Shown here one piece after another: positions 41,601-44,674 of a stretch of 64,000 bases of DNA; the stretch's first letter is position 1, and every line of letters starts with the position of its first letter. Made by a program: the position numbers and the translations under genes. Location: positions 1 through 64,000 of the forward strand of contig CAIZQU010000114.1 in the NCBI GenBank assembly GCA_903935205.1, in the 5' to 3' direction. Below the pieces are notes generated by a model. It saw only the letters and a list, made by a program, of their open reading frames with translations. It ran no database searches and had not been told where the DNA came from. Source of the DNA: an uncultured cyanobacterium. GTDB taxonomy: Bacteria > Cyanobacteriota > Cyanobacteriia > PCC-6307 > Cyanobiaceae.

Positions 41601-44306
41601 ACCCTGGCTGCTGGTGCTGATCGGCGTGGCCTGCCTCCGGTAGAGGGCGTGCTGGCTGCCGGTGCTGGCGCCGTCGTTGATCGGAATTGGCCTGGCATCG
41701 GCCAGGGTGAGGGTGGCCGTGCCATCGCTGGGGGTGGTGCCATCACCGTTGATGGCGGTCACCACATAGCTGGCGCCCTGGACGGCCAAGGTCAGGGGCT
41801 GCCAGTCGGCATCGGCGGGATTGAACTGGTCGAGGCTGAACGTCTGGCTGCTGCTGCCGCGGTATTCCAGGGCCGTGCCATCGGTCCAGGCCAGCAGGTC
41901 GCCCGGTTGGACGGTGACGCTGCCCTGGCTGCCTTTGGCCAGGAGGGCCCCCTTGTTGTCATAGAGGCTGATCAGGCCCTTGTCGTCCACCGTGGCGATC
42001 AGATCGGCCGCCGATTGCAGGTCTTGGAAACTGACCCGATCGCCGACGGCGAAGCCCTGGCCATTGGCCACGGTCACCCCGTTCTGGGGAACGGTTGCAG
42101 GGCCATCGCCCACCAGCACCGCCGATGTTGTTGGCGTTGTGCTGCTGCTACCGCTGCTGCTGCCGCTGCTCGCCTGGGTGCTGAGGTTGCTGGGATCGCC
42201 GGCCGCCTGGCCGCTGCTGTCCTGACTTGGCAGGCTGGTGCTGGTCAGCCCCTGGCTGATCGTGCCATCGATCGTGACCGTGGCCGTGGTGTCATCGACG
42301 GCCAGGGCGAGCCCGGTGGTGACATGGCCGTCGCGGTAGGTCTTGCTGACCGTGTCGGCCGTGGTGGAGGGGTTGGCCTCGGCCGTGATCGTGACCGATC
42401 CGCCGCTGCTGATCGATGAGGTCGGGTCCAGGCTGACCCCGGCGGCCGTGACCGTCTGGCCCACGGCCATCGCTTCACCGGGCCGGTCGGCGCTAGGCGC
42501 GAAGTCCTGCGTGCCTGCACCGTCGGTCATCATGACGTACTTGGACACCTCGGCGTGGCTGTTGAGCGCGTGCTTGGTGGTGCTGCTCAGGATCACGTCG
42601 CCAGCGGCCACCAGGCTGCTGTCGCTGATGGTGATGGCGCTGGAGGCCTTGGACATGCCGATGCTGACGGCCAGACTGGGGAACCAGTTCGGGGTCAGGG
42701 CACCGATCAGATTGGCGCCATTGATGGTGGTGACCGTTCCAATCAGAATATTGCTCGATTCGGATGTAATTGCCAGGTTGTTGTTGGTGCCATTGGCCTG
42801 GATCACGGCGTTGGCGATGGCGATGGCATCCTCAGCCGAGGAGATCGCAAACTCAAAGGGAATGAAGATGTCTTCTATCCCAGTTAAGGCGTCATTGACT
42901 TTGCTGCTGAGAACCATCTCAGCAACACCACCCATGATGTCGCCCACGCCACCTTCAAACAGAGGCGCGCTCCAGTTGTCCTGCCATGGCTCGTTGATCG
43001 CCAGGCTGGAGATGGTGATGTCGCCACCGATCAGCTGGGTGGCTGGCGCTCCCTGGCTGGCGCTGCCGATGCTGATGCTGCTGCTGGCCTTCGGCAGCCA
43101 GATCGACACACCCACATCGACGGCCCGGGCCGTGGTGCTGAGGCTGATGTCGCCAAAGCTGGCGCTGGCGTCGCTCGAATCCCCCAGCGAAGAGGTGCTG
43201 ATCGTGACCCCACCAGCGGGGCCGATGATGATGCCCTCCTGCTGGCTGACCTGGGCGCGTGCTTCCGTGTTGACGCTGAAGTCTCCCCCGTAGGTGTAGA
43301 CATTGCCCGTGATCGTGACGCTACCGCTGAGGGCGATGGCATAGGGGTTGCTGGGGCTATCTAAATCGATGCCGCTGATGGTGTAAGCGCCATCGCCGCT
43401 GATGCTGATGGCGCTGAGGCCACTGATCGTTTGGTTCCAGGGGCTGGCCAGGCCGCTGATCGTCACATCGAGCTCACTGCCGGAGGCGCCGCCGCTGGCG
43501 CTGATGCCCAGGCTGCCGCTGGCATTGGTGATGCTGAGGGTGCCATTGGCAAAGCTGGCGCTGGCGCTGCCGTCGAGCCGGCCATCCCAGGCGATGCCGG
43601 TGAGGGCATCGACCCCTGCCAGATCCACAGACCCCTGGCTGTATTCCAGCTGCCAGTCGCCCCTGCCCAGGACGGCCGAGCCGGTTGGATCGTCGGAGGC
43701 GGCCACATCGGTGCCGGTGAGCTCGGCGAGCCTGGTCACCAGCCGCTGGCCGGCGGCGCTGGCGGCCAGGTCGCAGCCGTAGAGCAGCAGGTCGCCATCG
43801 GCGCTGAACAGGCTGCCGAGCTGGTGCAGCGGCTCGCGATGGCGCCAGAGGTTGCGGCTGGTGAGCACCTGATCGCCGATCTGCAGGGCGCCGTCGCTGC
43901 CGTGGCTGAGCAGATGCAGGCGCTGCCAGCCGCCGGCGCTGCGGGCGGCCTCCAGGTGCCGCACCAGGGCTGCCAGTCCCTCGCCGGGGGCCATGGTCAG
44001 GGTGCGAGCGCCGCGGGCCTGCAACTGCTTGCCGAGGTCCAGCACCGAGGCATCGGTGGAGGCGATCACAAACAGATCGCCCCGATCGGCCTGGCCCGGG
44101 CTGGCCGGTGCAAGGCGGCCCTCACCCCCCCAGCCCAGGGCACCCCGATCCGCCTCCAGGGCGATCGAGGCTTGAATGGCGCTGCCAGCGGCCGGATCCG
44201 GTTGCCACCAGGGATAGCCCAGCTCCTTGGCGGCCGAATCCCAGGATCCGGGGACGGCCGACAGGCCCCCTGGCAGCAGAGCGTCGCGTTGGGAAGGGAC
44301 GAGCAT
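11697..44306 (-). CDS. Giant (10,869-residue) DUF4347-containing surface protein
   Basis: One uninterrupted frame of 32.6 kb, about 1 MDa. Residues about 75-245 are a DUF4347 domain (LLSHGSDGALQIG; LLLYGCDLAASAAG), a common opening of cyanobacterial giant adhesins. Most of the rest, to about residue 7600, is Ser/Ala/Gly/Thr-rich, haemagglutinin-like sequence with recurring short beta-strand units, probably a very long beta-helix or beta-sandwich filament; it has very few cysteines. Near the C-terminal third are a LamG/concanavalin-like domain (about 7690-7835), a C-type-lectin-like domain (about 8560-8660), eight tandem 43-44-residue repeats (about 8825-9170), a small beta-domain with VDINGDWIHQAGEP (about 10,125), an RTX-like segment (GSAANDVLDP, GGEAGADSF-type pattern, ISDF) near 10,540-10,640, a Pro/Gly linker, and a basic tail. 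The layout suggests type I secretion and adhesion. The upstream winged-helix gene is a likely regulator. Confidence 0.92.
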   Translation of the reverse strand: MLVPSQRDALLPGGLSAVPGSWDSAAKELGYPWWQPDPAAGSAIQASIALEADRGALGWGGEGRLAPASPGQADRGDLFVIASTDASVLDLGKQLQARGARTLTMAPGEGLAALVRHLEAARSAGGWQRLHLLSHGSDGALQIGDQVLTSRNLWRHREPLHQLGSLFSADGDLLLYGCDLAASAAGQRLVTRLAELTGTDVAASDDPTGSAVLGRGDWQLEYSQGSVDLAGVDALTGIAWDGRLDGSASASFANGTLSITNASGSLGISASGGASGSELDVTISGLASPWNQTISGLSAISISGDGAYTISGIDLDSPSNPYAIALSGSVTITGNVYTYGGDFSVNTEARAQVSQQEGIIIGPAGGVTISTSSLGDSSDASASFGDISLSTTARAVDVGVSIWLPKASSSISIGSASQGAPATQLIGGDITISSLAINEPWQDNWSAPLFEGGVGDIMGGVAEMVLSSKVNDALTGIEDIFIPFEFAISSAEDAIAIANAVIQANGTNNNLAITSESSNILIGTVTTINGANLIGALTPNWFPSLAVSIGMSKASSAITISDSSLVAAGDVILSSTTKHALNSHAEVSKYVMMTDGAGTQDFAPSADRPGEAMAVGQTVTAAGVSLDPTSSISSGGSVTITAEANPSTTADTVSKTYRDGHVTTGLALAVDDTTATVTIDGTISQGLTSTSLPSQDSSGQAAGDPSNLSTQASSGSSSGSSSTTPTTSAVLVGDGPATVPQNGVTVANGQGFAVGDRVSFQDLQSAADLIATVDDKGLISLYDNKGALLAKGSQGSVTVQPGDLLAWTDGTALEYRGSSSQTFSLDQFNPADADWQPLTLAVQGASYVVTAINGDGTTPSDGTATLTLADARPIPINDGASTGSQHALYRRQATPISTSSQGVDLVNDELLLGDDPSLWPVAGQFVAYFPMAQGGYNDTSSAIGGLISGQEYVVIPRGAGRIALALTSQDALAGVAVDLLSSGSGPDHLLVFEQGQNPQLTVTLQPLGSADPVASLATQAQQELITFSGGGSSGDTLTLTLLNLAPNADTAFVSVTLSDSDVGDASTLRDQFLSAINATAGITQGVGAEVGSVAFLSAVASGDSGILLTALTPGVPFGALLTTTNSSQEPVANQVASLSETAANEEGVNGLNWLVVPASGAAVPLHGQMLQWSSGLLQQSDGSLVGAAGFLDANGNLWGADGQATSQLELSNGSIVYQEQAGSAGTVVGSYLRYIGADAQLDASGLASSLTEASQWLTGAGPMLEVFNPSQSSQGFRLLSSTNAPLQLPGATLSSLSSAAAVLSLDAPWTSFDPATAINAANSSISLPGLNARTGDMVSYSIDPTPYQTNRPLLKQVDPSDVVVGSNTWNNIALGPAVLQGAPTVNGSPLVPARYLSGTSNLLQEPAVGTPSSLPQVSQGQQLYLQASSDGNSVQVFLDAAAQQPLIFSSSGTNTKQDYLQLTLNNWQQQNLPVYGLNNRDQLQLISLGNDNYQLTRPGIDFARSLPVQLFADQVSSDTSLSSQPSSSAASSSAAAAPQTSAAPTVAAASSSASPSDAAGVTLDASIDARNRALTLTRSERLPTPIANPSWTKGFTRTYKALVPDTQKLVTGFFGTQLLKRLPDNWKQSTPTQTSQATWGVVGALSLNTADQVAQVTIGSSARISAAGDVAINSTVFELDNTGAIAEISLESAKFSLAVALTNTDIDGQAINTIGGTISSQGSVNPTASVVNPSATWFPLVSIASAYSSANSGNQSATNKALSTTGKLSKTIADEANSFWKNLQDGIFPELLNSYSNIRNRGHLAELSKVQSTTPGQGTDRYGRQLLNTQWLSSSGQLTSGNGLEAPKVKGEKFSPNWQLNPDGTTTTTNVAVNFGLSLNASSQENQRQASNNFSGSISAVNLTPLSYDLVNNYSVAGVFQLRLGYKNLRDQVSGVKPGKQSLGSFSEMANYGTVSQKGVGAAVNISASSHQVSNSFSDQFSANLSGDLNATAERGGLEIQLALGTGKSENWGVSGSLSMAVADDSELSNSVSNSIADNATIKAASLALAATEGYLSSVRDPNRPYNNKGNPIYKNYGYLDLDVAGDVQNSNSIGVGTGVIVNTIDRAASNRLGAISADSSLASISLDALTGGDFVAVAVAGSASSDTRLTSNQGDKTNTKYNDDVGLSQQYSQLYQGVLNRSFPIDGSASVAVQDLAISSQSLIAPTSASAAGQAFDLDAASISLSAQDTTKLVTATGAFTIGRRSSNPSQGDDDAADGGSSTSTTGLGSLTGAASVNLISRQVSTGLSGVTLSAASPTSVSLSSGASDGSSSPLTLAGAISLSYGVSSGTTLSIPGSVALNLDGSTASATSAQVSDLNALGLNRLSLTSTDSSDALAFAGTVGLAANPLNPAADANAKPPSTRSSSDAFGASIAINDLSTATSASLAASTLTTTASETGAAAAITITAQTNGVDLQTVVISGAGSSANATSQGALAATAISGAGAGAENSYTNPISATISGTTLQPASADDNQDLASVSLSASSNEQILAVSGGFDIALANASSADSTASSSSLSMGASASNNLLNGAITAQIDGASTVNAGALTLLAQDGSAIGAYAISGAYSSSTSALGSSYGGALVGAGTGNSIDRPVAALIGSPTASTPGAGSLTLSSASLTAQRSASSRIVADAAGAAITAAKVKQSGQGGSISGGIAGAFSFNQLSGGISAGIYNISDLYVSGDLSISAASVLSNDPLLGAGNIYTFAGGFAVAVDSGQASASTGSLGLGLVVTNNTISDPIQAQLNGIQGGSDATVSVGSLSLSSSTNRQIAAQATGDALTTSASQGQGDSSSGSLAIGAVQASATISGGLLSSVGLGANTDLNVSEASGTGLDLSSIDLSQISTFALAVALSSTSSTGGGSSLGFAGGGAGISNQLSSPTTAALQARRLLNKAASRVKAATANASNSQRRSLSAQAGAGSLAVARGRTGSGSGVAIGATTVTNTSTNNDTSASITANTLNLDADLSVLASAGDQISAVAASASLAISRSSEEGANSLVGGGASVTNSLQGDVTASIAGSAGPSSPGGLSVAGDLNVEASDERTIQAGAGSGSLAISLAGTESDGDDSSASVGVSLANNTLSGDVGATISDLASLTLGGDLLVSGSRQTSISSDATAVAITASISSGSNEQLGMAGGGAHSFNIQTGDTVAQVEGATISGANGTALTGAINVLASDSSSITANVDSVAATGGGGGESDDELAIGVALARNFIGETQGNADVSGGDPQPVTNQDGGQGNLLQASLTSSGLTSSGALQVSASNSSSLQAQVAAGSGALSLTEQGGSAIGAAGAGSEATNRSLMQIQADLGGISAAAPALLETGALGVTASDTSTAEALSVAATLAANLSGSASSANLDLTIGTSLADNTLNNEVSASLSNLAAGSSVTALTLDASRQQGDAPSLQATAVAVTVSVAIGDGEGMAVSGGGAGVANTLLGDVSTSVSNVQLSSAGAISIGSAATQGASANVGSGAAGVSLSKAGAAFEVGAVKAANLLGTSSASSASSASSASGAAGAQVSTSLSNSSLTSTASDADISITASSSSTYDALAVPVSVAVTNSDFAGAFSGAFNDSAIAFSVGTTVSGSSLNAGRDLLISSSTGSSVGEARTDGGSLAATLNTSALSFSVGASQNNNRIANTNSLVVNDGGTGASTPLQLQAGRNLTLGAIQPQAEVNQAQAVAVSVDLGGSVALSGGGAGITTSIGDASSTTVSGNLALTAGAAGSGDLTLVSGSFSSPGATAQANGSVIDAEIVAVAVAAGSSAGGAIGVGTVQSSLANSATNQLSASAAGAPSLTASGDIAILSFNADTLAQNETIAVAGSFGADFAGAVTVNVTEGSSQSTSRTLLDAGTLNASGAVTLAADAENTLTAASYGGSGSFSPTAAAGFGVMLASTSLGNGGNDPEVWLRLGNGTTPFSVSGSSVTLRSSSDDTLTATSISAALGMSATPVAGAGGNGNNTTTQTVSTELGSGSSIVASAANGSLSLISALTQAIDSAGDGIAVSVGIGVAGSGVELSNTINSSGTIAIGAGASLSAANLSLEATYQLDKTLYATDQNATSVAAGLIGGAGISSTTTIGTTAAPAGAFINIGDNAELIANGSLSQPGSLQLQALTSIEATDNCVLTALSAGAAVVGMSTLTNNAQSQISAAAGASLLNPTGTIAISALGDGLLSASSSAMAGALGLGTSMAQASNTPTNSISLDGVTVQGMEVLIGSGISQAGVPNQLLAEADSQINTLLLGATPSFAYAGVADANTITISGGSVLQSLGNLDLQAYGTFATVGATPTPGAGSGNQVLMSQQTTARTQSDSTVRLLVAVPIPGDNTTLDTCTNTITISADSQLAAGVQHDLGVWTLPVATDAATQSTYLGLTTPLASPLVAGQPLTAAQISALGADPTMAYTYQLLAAPAPPTPADASSAAALAQQIGVVMPTSLWNSPGGQPQLLFADLSSDLASEVQQLNSLINQYADSPADQARYISELQTLTQEATSLGLMDATGVIEQQVFGLVLQLPDLYASPGSIFLTAIGSGGSVSVGGSPFNGGSAPSNLVAYTDSTISVNNSAPLILALGDVQIGDADVVATIDGQYTVFAPGGVYVNGDGGASGSAIAQIPTLQSSITIGQNPLESVTLPGEPEPPLSPDLYVMGTISNPTGSVTLTNTVGSILVSGTVNGDPVTISSASNFVLNSDSWFHTGFDPTTAVDDNALQAQVFDASTNSNGTYTGSPSSLILSNSQLAADSNASSGSILSRGSISIDALYLDINGLIQAGLPEISMVVAADFAPSSSGSLVDGSGTPMAGISFSSSSGTALPLPGYVNTATQTISLYDIPSSGGDILLTGQILSTGHGQVLALAGQPSFQFTNNSSWTLELGSIDMSPADGTVTIVDAPQLDLVPIAVDTTTGSASSGTLTFAYPHGLSSGDQVQVSYTNSVVFDASSNSYVTSSASPVTGLQSGTTYVVISTAADSLQLASTSAPTTPLTYSAWTSSQPIALIPQTAATQTVYSYGADGMITASVSTLSAGQVSTNGNPYTFQQATTLTPTISSSGADTIASVTYNPTAGITYTWTNGQQSTETTVTQYDKNSFNLFGWEWNALAANTSYTSQTITTVSGAPLLEYQALQPAPPNDLASGLSWTSGDAGSDTGLALTYSQASNGSSQSVQNWTTGGGWLREKSYITQTTTITGLQNFYSYAMKADWPIQIGFLMAGDDPGAISISSVGSVVLSGSLEAASGLSISSSDGAISAPLLLFADGTPLAFSAAAAIDLGLGSTAEDATLGLSAQAGGDLTVSMVSGSSGTPTLQLQPGADAGPALSAGGTLLLTSSAGLDLSRQPAGSAPFVSANLLQISLGSGNLGSASTPLTIATGSGGSQGGGLAVQLAGNGSIALNQASGDLSLVLPSGFSGSNAIVTGGDVTLTLGGGRLLDATGLVVNPLNEAALAQQDEEFSITGQPALNAAYQEMANQDASSYYNYWIQYRNATQTADGSWTADPNPFADGGTFVFTPAQVQQLTEEGYVSGYISAYQSSLATVEQLTGDGMYDPNYVYQRPEAQQQAYINQRVIGTNTYYYPLDRAVYLELFPSQAATIPPAPVASGSGATAISANNLSISVAADVGRTSSATFVVIPDGDYNNLSTADAQLLSSVVPTEIIGVVYAVLQYIGSTPLATSSAPDFSDPSQFAPLIPMAIAGQGPIYSYLGNTAEIDLSQVNFSATNSQGQPLWQQQTSSSGEQFTTANGNELVTPGTLVMDTRASLSSGDVVLAETPAYQGYVTYSGPAQTLDLLLTDFADPSLWQGMTAGSVNATVTTANLPASLAPNALVTDLNTVVAVSLQLQTPVGVSLSGNLTVQAGGGVRLASPGTLNLNGLNAQGLVSLEAAAIQQVGGGAGITNTTGPVELLSTGGDLGSSQSPLQVTLTNTASLNLSSSGSVSVSSDIELPIGAVLAADTITITTAGALVDAGRNATAIGDGSLNLQAETINLEATSFGTAVSPLLVGGGLVGSNGLVQVTQLSASLAAAAGSGAVMAFDLVGAGVELTDLSAPAGVVWLSGASPEAAIGTAPAISAATLVFNGLAGAGSAAAPLLTAVGSLSGALSGDLYLSNGYLSDGSPSAGAATSLDLSIDTASDGTGTITVAGLTGSGALSLATSGDLTLQAASPVQRFGASTAPVSLQAGGLLSAGLGAQLSVQGGSGALLSLAGNGLVWQGVLSSSVPTQLNPGSASLALSPYLSPGQVAQLEAAGVAATLLDGSASNGEQTTNLILAGSLELGDPGGFQFSSSQLLALLGDISVAGPAAVSSSASGEGLWLLGNLSAATLNLTTSGGALRSTGGSTLTSSGNAASSWLSASDLVLDGSAVIGSGSSGSGDLTLNAQGTLAISGTAQVGGAVDASASSISLAPSAGVVSGGSISLSATGQASGAGLFSAGLLVAGGTVASSDSSSPISASAISLDPTSSATISLSVSSTASDALVLGGQSSGSEVTTITGAWTAAPNLSLSAPQSPLLLHDLIARDSLAISATAAGAELLLSPTAQLRLGPDPAGQGLPSAGSGTALQLNASTITLSADQADLAIEAPDAPSQAVMGGSLTQALTMVLAVTTAPATLVPFSVSLPAGTPAGTADPSFASLITSLNQAISSAAQAAGLSGSQIPVMDSRSGLLRLTLVPPADTLLDPSLGLSLNASQSAGLLQLGWPQTSGSLDAVIPATVLVSAAGGNLAVGTAAQPFGGLEWSAGLRSTAEAGSISWTLQPAGNAEMVLNGSVDVPELLLVPNAGSGVNNGSGLIAELNLSGSTASVTISQAGDLSVATLVSGDAAPLLTALAYGSSAGSLFLNPSASQSLGAPAASLQLQAANGISLATGSQALVLELAGLTASAGGSFNLGSLGQITLEGSTAAGDGLTITAGNVQIGGLLASDSPLPVAITSTGGTAAAGDGTLALLAGASLTGLVGPQTYSASGGLSQATPLASASTLQLLAGGSVQSTAAIQAANAVVISSSGGSISTATELFSTSAASGAQTVDRLGFTVGASGAATAVYGAPPQTLISGGVISAPQVQISAPQGALNLNGSILATNLLDTGLANADLVSRSVALPAGSLDGATSTFTLPNHGLANGSQVVVFGVQEGTLNPLQQGMAYAVLSSDPDHLQLAALPAGTAAGTTVSTTGLVPLTLTVPPSTGNGLLGSLTPLLAPSGSSVTLQGSSLSISGGLQADSLTASSSAGDLEILGEASLLSGSASLSTPTTNTLTIGRSASGLRLAALTTGSLSLPQSGNLDLQGFLTLLTDPGASANLAVGGSLSISGELEASGSLTITAGGSLAVQGAGSVAVAGDLSITAPQIQVSADSSRPSWEAGPAPLNLPIDQPRSVASGTTLADQSLPFSGDVHLVVDSSGETFTLVGAGGNPLPHGLSTGNTLYYQSSAANQTAGRAGLITTNTTDPAAATPYGVQVLSSSSFQLLANGSVVNLTSAGGPAGDALVGLTVTTVTTPISTTTTTLVGAEQVTVGQTWLTYDLGLIQDGFYNPSSGQIREYLIPGTDFQLDAINWTGSSEPPASQRWEDYSNSQVSAVLASTGILPLYATRISNVQRNQLLNGVASSTAIGNPWLATNNAIWVPSSGPLQGMAIEGQTETLANLYSLTSAAVGSTGALGLSATGDASGGAQVTLPELNLGGALTVEAWVMVSQSNSTTTVLGLTADGQGSQSSQNGLSLQIEPTGYALLTGWEGASASSVSSSQALPLNTWTHLAAVVQADGSAVLYGNGVAIGSGSLGAPLADQPWAGALGLAAAAGSSGLVSAVRDLKVWNEARSVAQVVDDMTLAPSGSDLETLVAWVPFDGQPQQPPLLVAQNSFSSSNEGWQLADGSAAPVVTGSPSSSAWAGYLGPFAQNSGAGNGPEVSNTYALNGLGAVVSAELLRLGAGWTGQTLSAYINGQAIASFNLSSNTVDSIAISGSSNGYDWVVTPISQQGPSPSPSNGQAFLLTISVPSGVSSLTLGFGSTLASDAASASYGVQSVAVVEPQQAPQLSGGASLLADASGGGAYGGVADSTGSFSEWTGTRIDSAQVQYSQTRSALTATNLSQNLLLNASASPLAMLAASVSDTEPLGGAPASSTWTVGLYSNPDAASGSNGSSAFTIQGLRSFAGTPSAEAGTQVSTPGWAANSTQATSSYPTSPNSGAVAYGSQLGLEPFLLGGTNTSGANGFETADSASGWQWAVGDNNPGATPTPTISSDSGAYYGSFLGPFQGANQGIQTTTQPLNGYGAQIYFTLNRLDEWSTGSELIIQINCSTPSGYYDDNFTLSIPLSSVASSAPQTESYNWVPGEGAKGYGTSYTILPRADYANHYGNPAYNEQTYDVILTIPVGVTAFSLVLNSDQSNYFGIDNYLVLEASQLPSLTAPSSSTISLDYIASTASLGTPQWLGGTTQTVGSFSGTTGTGYVLASGSTGYANALGQASAPTTSASGPSVSDGNGVIYQGSTSLAQLLSAAQVTSAAAAIPSGATPFVNGSTIAGTSATGTVNNGNWAYQNGSSISSVWGLLPQPVFLNTGAATSWSTARSTAQAMGGDLAVIGSAGQNQQALAQVPASAAGAWIGAYRPSAGAALQWVNGSSVATNNNTSNNYANWQTTGNPSQPTDSFTAPYTTNTQVINDQFTGGVVPSDWSSSPTGSSLTTVSTTSQGDLLGYLGSYAPGVSNAIQSTTLNPSLLTQTSFDWWRIDDWEGSDAMTLQLSLTPSSGSTQTYSTSFIFNSDDTSQTLSWSPATGIALQLTPGISGNVLGNNSNDQQYLGVLSLPAGYTDFSLAFGSDITLLQTTIGLGSGAVEYYDGSGWSQLQDTGWSTSINTMAADWSNGGAPEIVVGLGSGAVEYYNGSGWEQLQTTDWDTYINTMEVNWEGSGNPEIVVGLGDSSVQYFNGSSWTQLAGTGWSSNARQLSVDWSGSSPEVVVGLTSGAVEYYNGSSWTSLQGTSWDTYVSTMEVNWPSSGNPQIVVGLGDGVVEYYDGSGWSELKSTGWDTYINSMEVNWTGSGNPEIVVGLGDSAVEYYNGSSWTQLAGTGWSSNARQLSVDWSGSSPEVVVGLTSGAVEYYNGSGWTQLQGTGWDTYVNTMEVNWNSLFPQVLVGLGSGAVEYYNGSSWSQLQGTGWSSAVDTTEVQWADAAWALGNYQVIQSTGAPFTQINGDGTWSTTGPNAVLPGIAALSTLPNLPWANGQPALSTNTTTLASGFGLSLNSAGQFASAAATQASDSQGSFLVQAPAIWQPQTQLNSSMVSELFNNYLYNWTSIPFSVSDGRQNLAFAATGVSQPINQIQPVYQLTQTPGLQVQQQLLPLQVEQTVYTTTTVPLLSLAPAPVADGQPQPFASLRGRSLTLNSTGSGAANLLSGTVLTSSTNTSTGLTVNSAGSLQLGTGATAAATAAQGLTLVGQAPQIQAAAITVNGPLAAVTPSQAPASALSLDAGSGTLSLFASLAPVEVLDLSAASLLLPANGTVSAQVQSVTASNGSSSFSTSSPGDSGWIEIQLSANSSGAPSGLVISGSPTPSGDASGDQGIVLGALSGIAQLALHTGATLQLPASLTLNSLQIDAGSLAASDLAAASQLSLRLTGSEPVDYSSVLLQAPVLSLESFGGGQFVVDSPSLNLASNQPLSVTQQGTAATALTVNAGGTSGGGTAASIGFSVSSAGDLLVSDLQASGNVSLTSGGAISLSQVNQAAAAILQLIASDGIGLASGSGAAQLSLGQLQAVAGGAINLEASQLRGLTATAGGDLSVLSTDPTQLNLGSLAAAGDLEVNTSNGSLLVSDPSSLSGTAISLLSGGLLQINTDLSSSLGADSSLTLVADEIATDVNALTLTAGSDASGSNGSVWLEWLNFANADALPPLPLVIADQLSLVSASGLRLTASTFHPNQSQWPFQTLAFLQADAAGSGQASVPQYHPYRSQSQWLEDAAGVVYTLDDNGALISHFDPGSGLYQYTALPLASSSLAQAVIGFSAGVPQITAANLASALLPAGVSASDLDLSTVLPVFQAAPNGTSVVPTSTSGTPLAAAVAPLPNGQVNNQASASSTTPATAPSGTALLQTTQALLNLLTIDQVVSISGSVESSPLQAAEVWVDINGDWIHQAGEPTAETRADGSFRLAVPNDLLAAADAGATPLPLVASGGIDTLSGQSMQGLRLLGSSGEGALTPLTTLATLLRLGGSAEPQIQALQRAFGAALTSGDPDLARFEPYAAMASDGVRGLRQALSHSRLAALLLLIAPATARDQLSPAAEASRLAAAAATVAPLLAAATTPQARQEVQVALLRSVLDGFHPQAAPSLREAAVNGYRRLADAYDALEVQALAAGQDAERLRTLLAASGAIKATMLTMLTGRWTDLLAGTIGPEAWLAQLTTTLAEGGVTTSRLSDDHSVGLLALADGVLPGGTALVEVRLGQPAPDQGLVVQLFVEAPQGSQRSDGSAATGAQLLFIPAGATASTLTIRVPAGLASNSRLQVQLLAADSGFSLDPGASVAAIAIAVPGQTAAPAPGPGSELVGSAANDVLDPRQGPTLSRGEAGADSFVLRLPAGGQGIDAISDFHVAQGDRFLALRDRFPGATDSDFELLGGTLRYRGAPIALVSRDGQPLSRIDDLAALLKIVDTASAVSQEPRQDPGPGPVPGPGPVDGGKDQPTDPGPSPSPGDRGPSVEPSLPAPAAAWALQLTPSGSGVELAGGSGAPRTVVVQLQAGGSGLRKGESLQVLVCRAGENGPPSLRDVLRAGLRGKAGRLSSGSSRTLELRPGDQLRFGLRNRNGRLRWFKPQVLAGDGSGLTLRMVSGSRPALEVRLQLGGLATTTPAASSSGTPSPSPAPASRSLLARLFGRGS
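16790..17835 (-). repeat. Eight tandem 43-44-codon repeats inside the giant gene
   Basis: Start points of the conserved segment lie near 16853, 16981, 17110, 17241, 17374, 17502, 17634 and 17766, a period of 128-133 bp. The protein unit has the pattern EIVVGLGSGAVEYYNGSGW followed by QLQ-T-GWDTYINTMEVNW. The W, the VVGL and the YYNGS motifs recur in every copy, as in FG-GAP or tectonin-like beta-propeller blades. Copies are similar enough at DNA level to recombine. Confidence 0.85.
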
Positions 44307-44674
44307 TGCGGCGGCAGTGTTGGGAAGTGGGCGGGAGCGGGTGCCCGGTCGGGCGGTTCAGGAAATGAACCTCAGGGAATGGGGCTCAGGGGAAAGGGAA
44401 TGAAGTTCAGGCGCTGGAGCTGAAGCCCTGGAGCGCGGGGAACGGGGCTCAGGCAGCAGCCAATGGCGGCGAAGGCTTCAAGCGACCGGCCGATGGGGCC
44501 GCACAAGCGGGTTGATCTCGCCGAGTCAGAGGGGCTCGCCAAGGCACAGGGCCTGGCCAAGGCGCAGGGAAACCGCCGAGGCACGGGGCTACGACGGGGC
44601 AAAAGCAGCGCAGAGAGCCGTTGGATCGATCGCTGAAGATTCAGATACAACTCTTTCCTGCCGCACCCTGCGCG
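44307..44674. other. Leader region of the giant gene with 14-bp repeats
   Basis: About 370 bases between the regulator stop and the giant gene start, presumably holding the giant gene promoter; I could not identify a convincing -10/-35 pair. Bases 44359-44400 are three 14-bp degenerate units (CAGGAAATGAACCT, CAGGGAATGGGGCT, CAGGGGAAAGGGAA), and around 44534-44590 an 18-bp unit (GCCAAGGCACAGGGCCTG) recurs. Confidence 0.5.

Noticed and set aside
11577-42419. Very long plus-strand open frames opposite the giant gene (about 1,017, 1,611 and 1,125 codons)
   Set aside because: They are antisense to a repetitive GC-rich gene with strong codon bias; they lack domains and mirror its Gly/Ser/Ala repeats as low-complexity sequence.
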